Position numbers and translations under genes: made by a program
Notes under the pieces: generated by a model
What the model saw: the letters and a program-made list of their open reading frames with translations, nothing else
The model's database searches: none
Told to the model about the DNA's origin: nothing
Source of the DNA: Lamellibrachia satsuma
Taxonomy: Eukaryota > Annelida > Polychaeta > Sabellida > Siboglinidae
Assembly: GCA_033239005.1 (NCBI GenBank)
Contig: BSQZ01000001.1
Location: forward strand, 5,998,001-6,062,000
Direction of reading: 5' to 3'
DNA length: 64,000 bases
Shown here: positions 1 to 10,914 of the stretch, in pieces
Numbering within the stretch: position 1 is the first letter of the stretch
Layout of the letters: each line of letters starts with the position of its first letter

Positions 1-430
1 GGCCTCGGGTGCATCGTCACTGTTATTTACGAGACCTCTGGTAGGAGTGCTTCTCCACGAAACGTCGTCTCTTATTAAATGCGCGAAATTTGCATCGAGA
101 GAAAATATACAAATTAAGTTACGTTTCCAGCTTTCGAACGAGGCAATGGACACATTCTAAAGAAGAACGATGTTCTCTTGCATTTAATCACGTATTTAAT
201 AGTCAAATCGGTTAAACGATACAATAATCAAACAAGCTGTTTCTGGTATGGTGGCCCAGATGTTTCTGGGTACGGGGAGCATCTCTTGTATATGCGCAAG
301 TAGTAAGCGGGAGTGTTCATTGTTTCCTATCTCCCTCTAAGCTTTTACGAAGAGTGTCTGAGTAATAAGCTGAGAAGATTTTAATAATGGCGTGATTAAA
401 CATTTTAACGCTATAAGTCTTACTGAAAGT
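1..430 (-). repeat. 3' flank of gypsy element 1, probable 3' LTR region (partial)
   Basis: This stretch follows the stop codon of the minus-strand gag-pol frame. Read on minus, a purine tract (AGAGGGAGA, about 330-338) is followed at once by a 37-bp sequence (293-329) that recurs at 5195-5231 beside the other end of the element. A purine tract directly before a terminal repeat is where a 3' LTR normally begins, so the 3' LTR probably runs leftward from 329, possibly past the window edge. No other gene is visible here. Confidence 0.4.
293..329. repeat. 37-bp perfect direct repeat, left copy (gypsy element 1)
   Basis: Identical to 5195-5231. Begins tgcgcaagtagtaag and ends tgtttccta on plus. 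The similarity stops abruptly on both sides, so this is not a full-length matching LTR pair. Confidence 0.8.
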
Positions 431-3400
431 TCATTTCATCTCGTACTCAGTGTGCCAAGCCGGTGCCTTGGGTTCACGGTTGGATCGTCTCACAGTAGGT
501 TCTGGCGGTGTCTCGGGTGGCAACGGTGACATCAGCGGTATGGGACGTCTAGCTGGTGGTATTGAGCTCGGTATTACCGGGCGGCTCGGGGTAGCGATAT
601 CCAGTGTAGGATGGCGTGACGGTGTAGTGATAGTCGCCGGGGCCACGGGAGGCGGTGAGCCGTGAGACGGGGATCGGTGAATCACGTCTGGGGCCGGAGT
701 CGGGCCAGTAGGTGTGGCGGGTGACACGTTGGGCGGCGATGGCAACATCGGTGTGATCGTACGTGGTGGCGGCGGGGTCGGGGCTATTCTCATGCCGAGG
801 TCTACATCGATTGGTCGAGGTGGTTCCGGGGAAGTTATCGGTGTGAACTTCCGTAGGAAACGACGGTTGCGGAGTGTCACGCGACCGGATCCATCGACTT
901 TGACTTGGTATTGGTCATGCTGTTTGACTTCCATGACCGTGCCGGTGCGGTCCCATTTGTTCGGGTGTTGTCCAGTTTGGTTCTGGATGCGGACATAGTC
1001 CCCCACTGCCAGTGCGGGCAGACGCCTGGTGTGTTCGCTCCAGTACTCGTGTGTCTTGATGTGCCTTTTGCGGAGTGCGTCTTCGCGGGCACGTAGCGTG
1101 TCGCGCCAGGTGTCGTGGGGGAGATACTTGCCGGGGATCACCGGGATGAAGTCACGTATCATGCGACCAAATACGCACATTGTTGGTGATATCTTAGTGT
1201 CTGGGTCTGGCGTGTTGCGGTATTGTAAGACCGCTCGCTGTACTGCGTCTGTGTCCAGATCGCCCTTCCCGCCAGTGTTGTCCGTTATCAAGCGCTTCAT
1301 TGTCTTAACGGCGACCTCCGCGCGGCAATTGCTGTGGGGGAAGGCGACTGAGGACAGCCGATGATTCACGCCCCACGTACGTAGGAACTGGCGGGTGTCA
1401 GTCGATGTGTATTCTGGACCGCCGTCTGATGCAAGCTCCTCCGGTGTCCCGTAGGTCACGAATGTCTGTCTCAGAATGTTAACCAGGCCAGCCCCGCCCG
1501 CCGATGCCTTCGCGATGATGGGCCAATTCGAGTAGCGATCGACAACTACTACGTAGTGCACGCCCTTGTACGAGAAGAAGTCAGAGCATATCGCCTGGAA
1601 CGGGTAGACGGGCAATATGGGCCGGGTGGGCGGTGCGGCTGGCTGGGACGGGGCCATACGATGGCAGTGTTCGCATTCGTTGCGGACCTTGGCGATGTCC
1701 TCTGTCATACCGGGCCAGAATATCGATGTTTCCGCTCTTGCCGTCATCATAAACACGCCCTGGTGTGCCGCGTGGAGGGCGGCCAGCACGGCGTGGCGTA
1801 GCGCGGGTGGGATGATGATGCGATCCTTATAGATGGCTACACCGTCGGTTGTCGACAGCTCATGTCGGTACTGGTGAAACTGTCGGATGGGCACTGGCAT
1901 CTCGCTCCGAGTCATCGGCATGCCGTCCTCGATCAGTTCAGTGAGTAGGTGCTTATCGGGGTTGCTCGCGGTGGCCTCTCTCACGCGATCCCATGTCACC
2001 GACCCCAGTATCCCGGTGGCGTCACGGAATGTCAGTAGTTCTGAATCAGCGTCATCTGATTCGTGCGTCCTAATCAAAAGCAGCGCGTCAGGATGAGTGT
2101 GGCCCCATAGGGTATCCGCTAGTGATGCGTGATCGTCCGGGAGGTCCGTCTTCACCGGGCGTCCCGTAGGGCGGCGTGATATTGCGTCGGCTGCCTTGTT
2201 TCTCATACCCGGCACGTGGGTAACACGGAAGCGGTATCGCAGTATTTTCTCTTTCAAGTTACGTAGGCGTGAGTTTGGTATATCCTCCAGGGAGCGATCG
2301 CCGAAGATCTTCAAGAGTGGCTTGTGATCGACCGCGATGATGAGATCCTCGCAACCAAGCACGAAGTAGCGTGCTTTATCCAGTGCATCGGCGACTGCCA
2401 GCGCATCGCCTTCAATCGGGGCGTAGCGCGATTCCGCCGCGTGTGTAAATCGGCTACCGACCAGGGTCACTTTCCAGCCGCCGTTGCAGCAAAACGGTTT
2501 CACCGGCGTGCAATCACAGTGCTTCTGTAGTAGCCAGAATCCGATTCCGGTTTTCGACCAGTCGGTGGCGATGCAGGTCGGCTTGCTCTTGTCAAATATC
2601 CTGACGCCGTTCTCGATTTCCTGGACGATGTGCTCCTTCGACTCATCGAATATCTCCTGAAGCTCAGTGTTCCATCGAAATTGTTGGCCCGCTTTCAGGA
2701 GTGCGCGGAACGGTAGCATTCGTTCCGCCATGCTGAAGGCGTACGAGACCTGGTTCACGAGACCGAACCATGAGCGGATGTCGTGAATGTTACGTGGCAC
2801 GGGGAAGTTCAGGATTGCATCAGAATACTTCGGGCTGGGTAGTACGCTGTCCATTGTGATGGTGAATCCCGCGAATTCCACGACGGGGCTGCTAAAGATG
2901 AATTTCCCCGGGTTCAGGGTTATGCCATTCCGACCGCACACGTCAAGCCATTGCACGGCCTGGTGGAAGCTGTCGGCGATACTATCCGACCAGAGCAGAG
3001 CGTCGTCGATGCATTTCGTGTGCTCGCCTATTTCCGAGACGATCTCGTCGTATCGGCGAGTGTAGCCGTCGCCCGACGCGCGATACCCCTGTGGAGCGAC
3101 ACAGTAGCGGTAACGTCCCCACGGCGTGATGAACGTCGTCAGGTGTTTATCGTCCTCGTGCAGCGGCACGCTGTGATACCCATTCCAAGCATCGAACACC
3201 GTCTTACGCTTGTTCTCGGGGACACCTCGCGCCTGATGGAACGGGGATGGGGTGTGGTGTGTTTCACGTGCTGCATAGACATTTAATGCCTGGAAGTCCA
3301 CGGTGCGTCTTGGCTTGCCATTCTTTTTGGCACAAATCACCATACGGTGGCACCATGTGACCCGATCGCCGACCGGTACCTTCTCGAGCACACCGAGACG

Positions 3401-5119
3401 TACATCCTCGTCTAAGCCGGCCTTGACCTCCTCCTGCCAGTGCACGGCCACCGGTATTGGACTGTGTCGTGCGACGGGTGTCGCATCCTTGTCTATCATC
3501 AGTCGCAAGGGTGGGCCAGACATCATGGGCAGTGTTTGGTGGGTACATGTGTTGAATGTGCTCGCCGCGTACCGTCTCTTCAGCCACAATTCGATCGCTG
3601 CTCGATTCTCCTCGGTCGCGGGCATCGGTAGGCCCTCGGGAAGTGGCGGCGGTCCTGTCCGCGGGGTACATGGGCATGGGGTCGGAGCGGCTGCATCGTG
3701 CGTTATGGCCCGGCTGTCGGTACCCGAGAATCGCACCACCATCGCTCCGAGGATAGGTATCCCTCCCTCGTTCGCCGCTCGCATCGTCATGGTGACCGGT
3801 ATGAGGTCGTCCGCATTGAGCCCCATCCTCTCGGCCACTTGTATGCCCATTAGGCAGCTCTGGCATCCGGTATCTGCCATCGCGGGGAGTTCGGTGGCGC
3901 TTACTCGCTTCCTGAGTGCGAAACCGAGGGCACGGTAATCCTCCTCGAATGCTCCGACGTTGACCCGGACATACGGCTGCGGGTCGGACGCGCGTTTATG
4001 CCATCTGTCACAAAGGTTATCGTACAGATGGTGGTCTAGTGCGATCGCGTTGACGTCGGCAACCAGTCCGTTGAACACTGTGCACAGTTCGAAGGCCGCG
4101 GACTGTTCATCACTTGTCTCGGCGGTCTCAGTCGGCCGGCGGGTATATGCCTTGCCGAGGCAGGCGCGTTCTATGTGGTTCACGTTTTTGCATTTACTAC
4201 ACCGCTTGCCGTACGCTGGGCATTGGCTTCTCCTTATGCTCCACGGCGGGTTCTTACCGTGGCCTCTCTCCGCACAGAACCAACACAGTGCAGTGGGGTC
4301 GAACGTTTGCTCTGGCTTCGGATCAGGTCTCGGCTTAGTCGTCGCCGCGCCTCTGGTTCGTACCTCATTTTGCTTATTGCGGCGATATGTACTACTTGCT
4401 GCGTTTACACTCGGGGTATCCAGCAGGCGCGATGCCGATCGTTTGCCCGACTCACGCGCCTCGACGAATTTAATCATCTCCTCGATCTTCATCTTTTGGT
4501 TCTGGTCGCTTAACAAGTCCAACTGAATCTCGTCGTCCACGATACCGCGAGCGAGTACGTCACGCAATATCTCGCCGGCGAAGTCGACCATCTCGTCGCA
4601 ACCGGCTTTGGTGCACTTGATTCGATAATCACAGGTGTCAGCCTGACCCTTGATTCGGGCGTAGAATGATCGAATTTGTTCCTCGCGTCCCTGGCGCATG
4701 TCATGTAATGCGTATCGTGCCACCATGATGTTTTCACTACGCACCGCAAGTGCCTTTATCGCCGCTAACACGTTTGCCTCGGTGCCTCCGGCCATGGAGC
4801 CTCCGTTTGAACGAGTGAGGTCCCGTCTCAATTCGTCATCACAGCACTCCAATAGTTGAACAACGATGTCGTCTCCCCGGAGGCGTGTGCCGTCTCGATA
4901 TTCGCCCCACCTGGTTTCGAAGTATGCCCAGGTTTCTGACGTACCAGCTAACGATACAGTAGGGCGTTTGAGCTTTTCCATTTGCCCACCAGGTGTCGCC
5001 GTGGCATGAATCGAGTGTGTCAACCCATGAATCTTTAGGAGTTCGACTACTATTGCAGCGTCGTCGTTCCGTGATACGTAGTCGCATCCTGGGAATGGAC
5101 ATGCAACTTCAATCACCAT
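431..5119 (-). CDS. Ty3/gypsy-type gag-pol polyprotein, intact 1562-residue frame
   Basis: One open frame carries a whole LTR-retrotransposon polyprotein. The N terminus has a C2H2-like pattern (CPFPGC followed by HGLTH, residues about 7-35). Gag zinc-binding motifs are near residues 276-320 (CWFC and [14 protein letters not shown]). An aspartic protease motif ADTGCQS is near 415. Reverse transcriptase spans about 540-780 with active site CIDD near 703. RNase H follows with ATDWSK near 850. Integrase has its HHCC finger at about 1120-1160 and D, D, E in SDFF (about 1183), SDGGPEY (about 1233) and CRAEV (about 1268). The tail is proline-rich. Gag-PR-RT-RH-IN is the standard Ty3/gypsy order. 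With no stop or frameshift over 4.7 kb this looks like a recent copy. The RT active site has C where Y or F is usual. The start is the first ATG, just after a CAAAC context. Confidence 0.9.
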   Translation of the reverse strand: MVIEVACPFPGCDYVSRNDDAAIVVELLKIHGLTHSIHATATPGGQMEKLKRPTVSLAGTSETWAYFETRWGEYRDGTRLRGDDIVVQLLECCDDELRRDLTRSNGGSMAGGTEANVLAAIKALAVRSENIMVARYALHDMRQGREEQIRSFYARIKGQADTCDYRIKCTKAGCDEMVDFAGEILRDVLARGIVDDEIQLDLLSDQNQKMKIEEMIKFVEARESGKRSASRLLDTPSVNAASSTYRRNKQNEVRTRGAATTKPRPDPKPEQTFDPTALCWFCAERGHGKNPPWSIRRSQCPAYGKRCSKCKNVNHIERACLGKAYTRRPTETAETSDEQSAAFELCTVFNGLVADVNAIALDHHLYDNLCDRWHKRASDPQPYVRVNVGAFEEDYRALGFALRKRVSATELPAMADTGCQSCLMGIQVAERMGLNADDLIPVTMTMRAANEGGIPILGAMVVRFSGTDSRAITHDAAAPTPCPCTPRTGPPPLPEGLPMPATEENRAAIELWLKRRYAASTFNTCTHQTLPMMSGPPLRLMIDKDATPVARHSPIPVAVHWQEEVKAGLDEDVRLGVLEKVPVGDRVTWCHRMVICAKKNGKPRRTVDFQALNVYAARETHHTPSPFHQARGVPENKRKTVFDAWNGYHSVPLHEDDKHLTTFITPWGRYRYCVAPQGYRASGDGYTRRYDEIVSEIGEHTKCIDDALLWSDSIADSFHQAVQWLDVCGRNGITLNPGKFIFSSPVVEFAGFTITMDSVLPSPKYSDAILNFPVPRNIHDIRSWFGLVNQVSYAFSMAERMLPFRALLKAGQQFRWNTELQEIFDESKEHIVQEIENGVRIFDKSKPTCIATDWSKTGIGFWLLQKHCDCTPVKPFCCNGGWKVTLVGSRFTHAAESRYAPIEGDALAVADALDKARYFVLGCEDLIIAVDHKPLLKIFGDRSLEDIPNSRLRNLKEKILRYRFRVTHVPGMRNKAADAISRRPTGRPVKTDLPDDHASLADTLWGHTHPDALLLIRTHESDDADSELLTFRDATGILGSVTWDRVREATASNPDKHLLTELIEDGMPMTRSEMPVPIRQFHQYRHELSTTDGVAIYKDRIIIPPALRHAVLAALHAAHQGVFMMTARAETSIFWPGMTEDIAKVRNECEHCHRMAPSQPAAPPTRPILPVYPFQAICSDFFSYKGVHYVVVVDRYSNWPIIAKASAGGAGLVNILRQTFVTYGTPEELASDGGPEYTSTDTRQFLRTWGVNHRLSSVAFPHSNCRAEVAVKTMKRLITDNTGGKGDLDTDAVQRAVLQYRNTPDPDTKISPTMCVFGRMIRDFIPVIPGKYLPHDTWRDTLRAREDALRKRHIKTHEYWSEHTRRLPALAVGDYVRIQNQTGQHPNKWDRTGTVMEVKQHDQYQVKVDGSGRVTLRNRRFLRKFTPITSPEPPRPIDVDLGMRIAPTPPPPRTITPMLPSPPNVSPATPTGPTPAPDVIHRSPSHGSPPPVAPATITTPSRHPTLDIATPSRPVIPSSIPPARRPIPLMSPLPPETPPEPTVRRSNREPKAPAWHTEYEMK

Positions 5120-5194
5120 GTTTGCGGTGCTACCTGGCTCTAGACAGTTTTATGGCAGAGTCCGTAGCCGTAGCCGTAGGGGTTCAATGTTATC

Positions 5195-5231
5195 TGCGCA
5201 AGTAGTAAGCGGGAGTGTTCATTGTTTCCTA
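5195..5231. repeat. 37-bp perfect direct repeat, right copy (gypsy element 1)
   Basis: Identical to 293-329. Lies 76 bp upstream of the gag-pol start on minus. Likely the surviving start of a truncated 5' LTR, because sequence past the 37 bp does not match the left copy. Confidence 0.75.
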
Positions 5232-6191
5232 CATTCTTTGTTAGCGGCCACTTATTTTGTTACAAGCAAATGTCCGTCTAGTCACTGCTGGTCGTAACCA
5301 CGCCTTTGACACTGCATTTTGACTTTAGTAACAGTTTTATACTGCGCTGCTTGCAACAGTTCATGTTATCGCCCACGATGTGTTGGGGCGAGCATGTAAA
5401 AACAGTACTCACTAGCGTTAGTTACTTGGATAAATAAAGTTAACGGGTAATATATTCAGCCGCCTGTGTATCTGTGACTCATTTGACGTGGATAAAATCC
5501 TGCCACCACACTAATTGATAAGACCCGTGCTTTAATGATATAGTTTAATGCAGAACTGTGCGATACAAACCAGCCGATATGAAAGGCAAAGCCCGGATGA
5601 TGCCAAGACAATATAACAGAATACTGGCGCAATTGTATGCAACTGAAATTGAAAGATTTATTGACACAAATTAATAAAATAAAGATGTGCAGAATCTGCA
5701 TTCATGTATCACAATGTAAGACGTGGTAGTCTCACTTATCCGACTCTCACTCGGCTTCGTTTATCCGCCGAGAACAGAGTCTGGCAGCAGAGACGTGGCC
5801 GGTCTCGTTGTTACCCACTGTCATCACTTCATTTTGTGTAGGCGTTCCCTTGAAACGCACCACTAAGCATTTTTTCGCCTGATTTAATTTTTCAGTCGGA
5901 CAGTTGCGTCAATATAATCAAGATTTATAGTTAATTCGAACTGCATCGTATAAACCGATAAAAGTTAACTCTTATTTTATGAATTAGCCAAATGTCCGGA
6001 TGATATCGTAATTACCTAATGATGCATGCGCCCAGAATCTGAGTGTATATTCTTAGTTTTCATATGACGTCACGGCACCGCAATCACGTGGTACCGCCGC
6101 CATTTATGTAGTTAGCCCACATCACTGTCATCAGTGAACGACGTTAAGCAATGTATGTTATTACTATTTTCTTTTGCTGTCAGCTGTTGTC
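5232..6191. other. Stretch without recognisable gene
   Basis: Lies between gypsy element 1 and the THAP exon of the DNA transposon. I see no convincing coding frame. The last 150 bases before 6192 are probably the 5' end of the ISL2EU-type element, but I could not identify a terminal inverted repeat. Confidence 0.4.
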
Positions 6192-6400
6192 ATGGTTAAC
6201 TTTTGTTCAGTATTTAAATATAGCAATAGATCTAACCGTGACGAGGTGTCTTTTCATTCAATTCCTAAAAAAATACGTGTCAAGGCGGAAGGACTAAGGA
6301 GTTGACGACAGCGAGGCAAACTGCCTGGCTTGCACAGATAAAACGTAATAACATTAATACAATGCAACTGAATGTGTCATGCTATTTAGTAAGTGTTACT
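6192..6400 (+). pseudogene. THAP-domain N-terminal exon of transposase (frameshifted)
   Basis: Translation from ATG 6192 gives MVNFCSVFKYSNRSN, then a VSFHSIPKK segment. After a frame change near 6300 the continuation reads ELTTARQTAWLAQIKRNN. The spacing fits the THAP zinc-finger N-terminal half (C..C, FHSIP-like). A gt-rich donor region follows near 6395. A one-base frameshift breaks the domain. THAP domains bind transposon ends in this type of transposase. Confidence 0.6.
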
Positions 6401-6936
6401 TTACGTAAACATAAGCCGTAGCCGATATAGGTTGTAACTTAACTAGTCTAGTAGAGCACTGCAGGCTTCAGTAGTTAACTGTCAAACGTGCATTGACATT
6501 GTAGTTATTTCTAAGTGTGAACTAAATACATAGGATCAGGAGGTAATTATCTCCAAATTGAATACTACCCTCTTTATATTTACACACTTTTTACATTTTG
6601 AACCCCCGCGATTTTAGGAAAACATTGAATGTTGACTTTCATATCAGACAAACTCTGTATTATTCGGCTTACCCAGGGTATTCCCTTTCTCATACAGGAA
6701 AATCGGCTGCAATCTAGACTGGATCCCATCTCTCCGACTCGGTTACACAACTACTTCAACTATTCCAACAACCCCGAGATATCCCCGGATCTAGCACAGG
6801 CATGATAGGAAACGTGTTTGTGTTGCAGCTGATGCCTTGCTGGACTTGAATGACAGTACTTGTGAGCAGGAATCAGCCACCGATTTAGAAATCACAATAG
6901 CCACTGTAGTGATATTGCCCATACCTGACGTCCAGG

Positions 6937-7922
6937 GTGATGACACAATATGTACTGCTGATGATGCGTGCAGAAATGCAGAGACTGTTGACATACAAAA
7001 TGATATTTCGTGAGGAAAATCAAGCACTTCACTTAACTGAACAATCGTTTATGAGGATTGATGAGAAAGTACATGTTTACACTGGTCTGTCCTCATTCTC
7101 TGTGCCACGTGCTGTCTTTGACTTGCTTTCACCACATATTACTAGTCATGCAAAATGTTCCCTCAGTCACTTTCAAAAACTGATTCTTGTGTTGATGCGC
7201 TTAAGACTGAACCTGTCAGTACAAGACCTTGCCTACCGGTTCAATATATTAAAATCAACTGTGTCACGGACATTCAAGATTGTTATTGGTGTCATGTATG
7301 ACCGCATGCATCCTCTTGTCATGTGGCCTGATCGCGATTCTCTGAGGTACACTATGCCCATTGTCTTCCGGGTACATTTTGGTGTGAGAGTGGCAGTCAT
7401 CATCGACTGTTTCGAGGTTTTGTGATAGAAGCCATCTGGCTATGCAACAAGGGCACAGACATGGTCATCATATAAACATCACAACACAGTAAAATTCTGA
7501 CACCACAGGGCACAGTATCGTTCCTGTCACGTGCTTGGTGGAAGGGCCAGTGATAAGTTCATCACTGACCACTGCAGCTTGATGGATAAACTGCTACCAG
7601 GGGACTTGGTAGTGACAGACCGTGGCTTCGACATTGACGCCAGTGTAGCATTAATGTGTGCTGAAGTAAAAATACCTGCTTTTACCAAAGGTCGTCTCCA
7701 GCTTTCACCTAGAGAAGTTGAGGCAACATGAAAGTTGCGAATGTTCGCATCCATGTGGAGCGGGTGATTGGTTTGGTGCGAAATAAATACACCATCTTGC
7801 AGGGAATTCTGCCAATTGACTATCTGAAGACGGAGTCAAACGAAGGGTCGGTGATCAATATCGTAGACACGGTTTGCTGTGTCCTTGTCAACATATGTGA
7901 CCCAATCGTTCCCTTTGATTAG
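6937..7922 (+). pseudogene. DDE transposase (DDE_Tnp_4-like), broken by at least two frameshifts
   Basis: Three consecutive frames give one protein. A helix-turn-helix-like region (LAYRFNILKSTVSRTFK, about 7230-7280) is followed by the first catalytic Asp in VAVIIDCFEV (about 7390-7420), a second Asp in [10 protein letters not shown] (about 7605-7640), and Glu in RIHVERVIG (about 7746-7775). Frame changes occur near 7420 and near 7728. The reading ends with the stop at 7920-7922. The protein is the partner of the nuclease on the opposite strand. It is not functional as written. Confidence 0.75.
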
Positions 7923-8206
7923 ATGACAACAGCGAAAAACATTCAGATGCAGTATGAACAATGTTGAATGTTATTCCACCTTATATGTAGAACAGACATT
8001 CTAAATCATGGTTTTAATGTATCACAACATCATTACGGCTATGATTTTGCAAACAATATCTTATTTGAAAGTATTTATGAGAAATACAAGCTACAAGTAT
8101 TAAATATTATGTCTATGTTTGTAACCATTAACATTTGGGAATCCCTGCATTTGTAAATAATGCACTCTTAGTTTGAAAGTGTCACATTATTACTATGCAG
8201 TAAATG

Positions 8207-10601
8207 TTATAATGTCAACATGTAGTTATGTGGAAGTTGCTTCACTCTGCAATGTTGAAGAGTGGCCGACACTTGACAGTACCATGTACCCCTGGGTGCC
8301 TTCTTGGTGCCTATGCATAAATAATGCAGCCATCCAAACTGACAACTGGCATTATCACATCCAATGAGAGAGTCGTACTCTTCATCATATGGGTGCTGAT
8401 ACACACAAATTACATTTTCTTAAGATGCTGATGTGTTCTCAGCTGCTTTCAGCACTTCATTTGCAGACAGTGCAATGGTGTCAGAAGCTGGTGTATCTGT
8501 GGTAACATTTTCAGCTGGCAAACTTGATGGGCGTGAGAAGAACTTTCCCACTAGTTCGAGCAGTAACACATCCCGGAAGAAACACGTGGCAGTCTTGCTT
8601 GTGCTAGCCCAGAATTCAGTATTTGGATCTACCCTCTCCAGGTGGATGTCATCCTCTGTCCACACAACAAAGTCACAGAAGTTTTTTTGGCAAAACAAAT
8701 TTGCATTTGTACCTGGTAGTACTGGTGAGTGGCCTTCAGCTTCAGTTCACCATCAGCTGTGGGAGCCAGACAGAATTTCCCATCATTTGCAGCATCAATG
8801 ATCGCTGCATTTCTTTGGCAGAAAGGACACTTCATCTCCGCAATGCCATCACCACAACAGTCACAGGACACAATGCCATCTGGTGTGGCTCCAAAGAAAG
8901 GCATGTCATGGTGGAGAATGAGACCGCTGTCTCGAATAAAAAATTCTCGTGTTTGACTCATGAGACCGCAGTATTGCTGTAGTGCAATTTTCTCATGGTC
9001 ACACCCCCACTGTGTAGCCTTGCTATTGAACAAATGTATTTTTCTGGATAGCAAATGTCTTTGATTAAGCTCTGCAATTGTTTCGCTAAGTGAGTGTGAC
9101 ACATTCACTTCAGACGTGAAGCTGTCACACGCCCACTCCTAAAGTCAAACCACCTTTGCTCCGACGACTGCTTTCGAGTCACTAACTCGACTGTTTCGGC
9201 TTGTTGTGGCGACACTGCAATGCTGTCAGCCACAAAGTGGCAATGCTCGAGCAGTTCCTGGTGTGGCATGTCAAAACATGCCTCATCTGCCAGCTCTGTG
9301 AGGACTTGTGGGTATTCCTCAGACAGCGACTTTGGCACAAATTGGTAAGCATACTTTGGAATCAAAGACAGGATGGCTGGTCTTGATCCAGATATGCTCA
9401 ACTGCTGGAAAAAAACTGTCCAGCTCAGGTGCTGTTGGTGTTGGTGCATGCACCACTGGCTTGCGGCTGGTCGGCGATGTCAGCAGGGTCTTTCCGGTGG
9501 TGAGACACGTGTCTAGCTGCTTCCTGGTTTTGCAGAGGCAAAGTTGATGTCGTTAATTTCCAGATAGTCAACCTTGTTGACACCAGAGGGCAGCAACCAG
9601 TATGCTTTGCTTTGCGTCACTGTGGCAGAATTGCGGATCTTCACAGACGCTTCTATTGCAAAGGGTAAAGCTCCAACGTGACTGCAGGATTCAGCGAGAC
9701 CTGCCATGCAGTTGCAGTGGGCAGCGATGATTTTGCCATCTTGCATGAACTATGGTTGGCTTGGCGTCTCTATTATTCTCAAAGAATGGATAACCTGGAA
9801 ACACATTGATGAAATTGTTAATAAAATATCATATGTCCAAATTATAAGTCAAACATTTTCTAAAATATATTCTAAAATACAAAAACATGCCTTTTTAATA
9901 TTATTGATACTCATACTTCAATCAAATAAAGGAAACAATATATGTGAAAAACTAGATTATATTGATACATAAATATTACTGTTCCCATGTAATATATGCA
10001 CCTCCTCCAAAGTTTTCAGATGCTCCATAATTGAATAAACTAAACAAAAAATTGTACAAAGTCCTGTTACAGTTGGGTTGTAACACTTGTAATAACACGG
10101 AGGAGGAAATGTGAGAAATAATCAATGCAACATATTAAATTTGACATTGACTATAACACGGCCGGGGTAGCAACACCTCACAAGTAATAATGTCATACGC
10201 CATGTCATAAATGTCATTATTATGACAAAACGATAACCAGCCAGGTAACTTACTCGAGCAGTCATCACGTGAAGTTTATTGATGATGACGTCAGACACAT
10301 CATGCACCCATCCATGTACAAAGTAATTGTATGAGTCCAGACTCTTGTAACTCCTCATTTCGTCCATGATGTAGTGGCTCAGGGAATAAACTTGGTAGTT
10401 TACCATGTCCAAATAGTCGAGTTCTGGCCATCGCGACTTGTCATGGGACCAGTCTTTCTTGCTAATTTCGTACGAATCTGTACCTCCGACAAGTCCTATT
10501 TTATGCAAATAGCGTGTTTTTACATCGCCTGACAATGACACAAAGTACTTTTGTTTAACTTTTCTAGATTTTGGATGACATATCGCGAGAATCGAAGCCA
10601 T
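8207..10601 (-). pseudogene. SWIM / YqaJ-exonuclease / PHD protein of ISL2EU-type transposon (broken)
   Basis: Reading on minus, exon 1 (10601-10254, ATG start, donor GTAAGT) carries a YKSLDSYNYFVHGWVHDV-type segment. A later exon near 9750-9520 has a SWIM finger (HCNCMAGLAESCSH). The YqaJ-like nuclease core follows in two frames: WFDFRSGRVTAS (about 9130-9170), GATPDGIV with EMKCPF (about 8830-8890), and QVQMQ (about 8720). The end is a PHD-like finger (CDNASC..WLHYLC..WYC, 8404-8270). Defects include a TAG just before the SWIM motif (near 9750) and frame changes near 9500, 9105 and 8640. In this transposon group the nuclease accompanies the DDE transposase. Its exact role is not known to me. 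Confidence 0.75.
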
Positions 10602-10914
10602 TTCAACCAAAGATACTATTATTTCAAATTTGTTTACTTTTGGCGTGCCCATATCAATGGCCGACCAGAAATTAGGGACCCGGATGTTGGGTTTTGCGGG
10701 AACCATGAATATAATTTCCGTCATAATGAAAAGTTCACTCTGCATCCAGGCGATGATGTGTGCGACAAACGGTGGCGCCACAGCGCGGAGCCTGGATAAT
10801 CGAGCCAGTGGTGAAATAGTGAGTAGCGCCAATGGTGGGGAGTTAGACAACCAATAGAGCTCGTGGAGCCACGAGTGGCTTCTTACAGGTTCTTACAGGT
10901 CTTCTTCTGGCTAA

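Larger units (their letters stand above)
6192..10601. mobile_element. Decayed ISL2EU-type DNA transposon (THAP/DDE transposase plus YqaJ nuclease)
   Basis: Two convergent, damaged genes lie back to back: a THAP-DDE transposase on plus (6192-7922) and a SWIM/YqaJ/PHD nuclease on minus (10601-8207). The pairing of an IS4/Harbinger-like transposase carrying THAP with a YqaJ (lambda-exonuclease-like) nuclease is the hallmark of the eukaryotic ISL2EU group. Both genes contain frameshifts and stops, so the copy is inactive. I did not find TIRs or a target duplication, so the outer boundaries given are those of the coding parts only. Confidence 0.75.
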
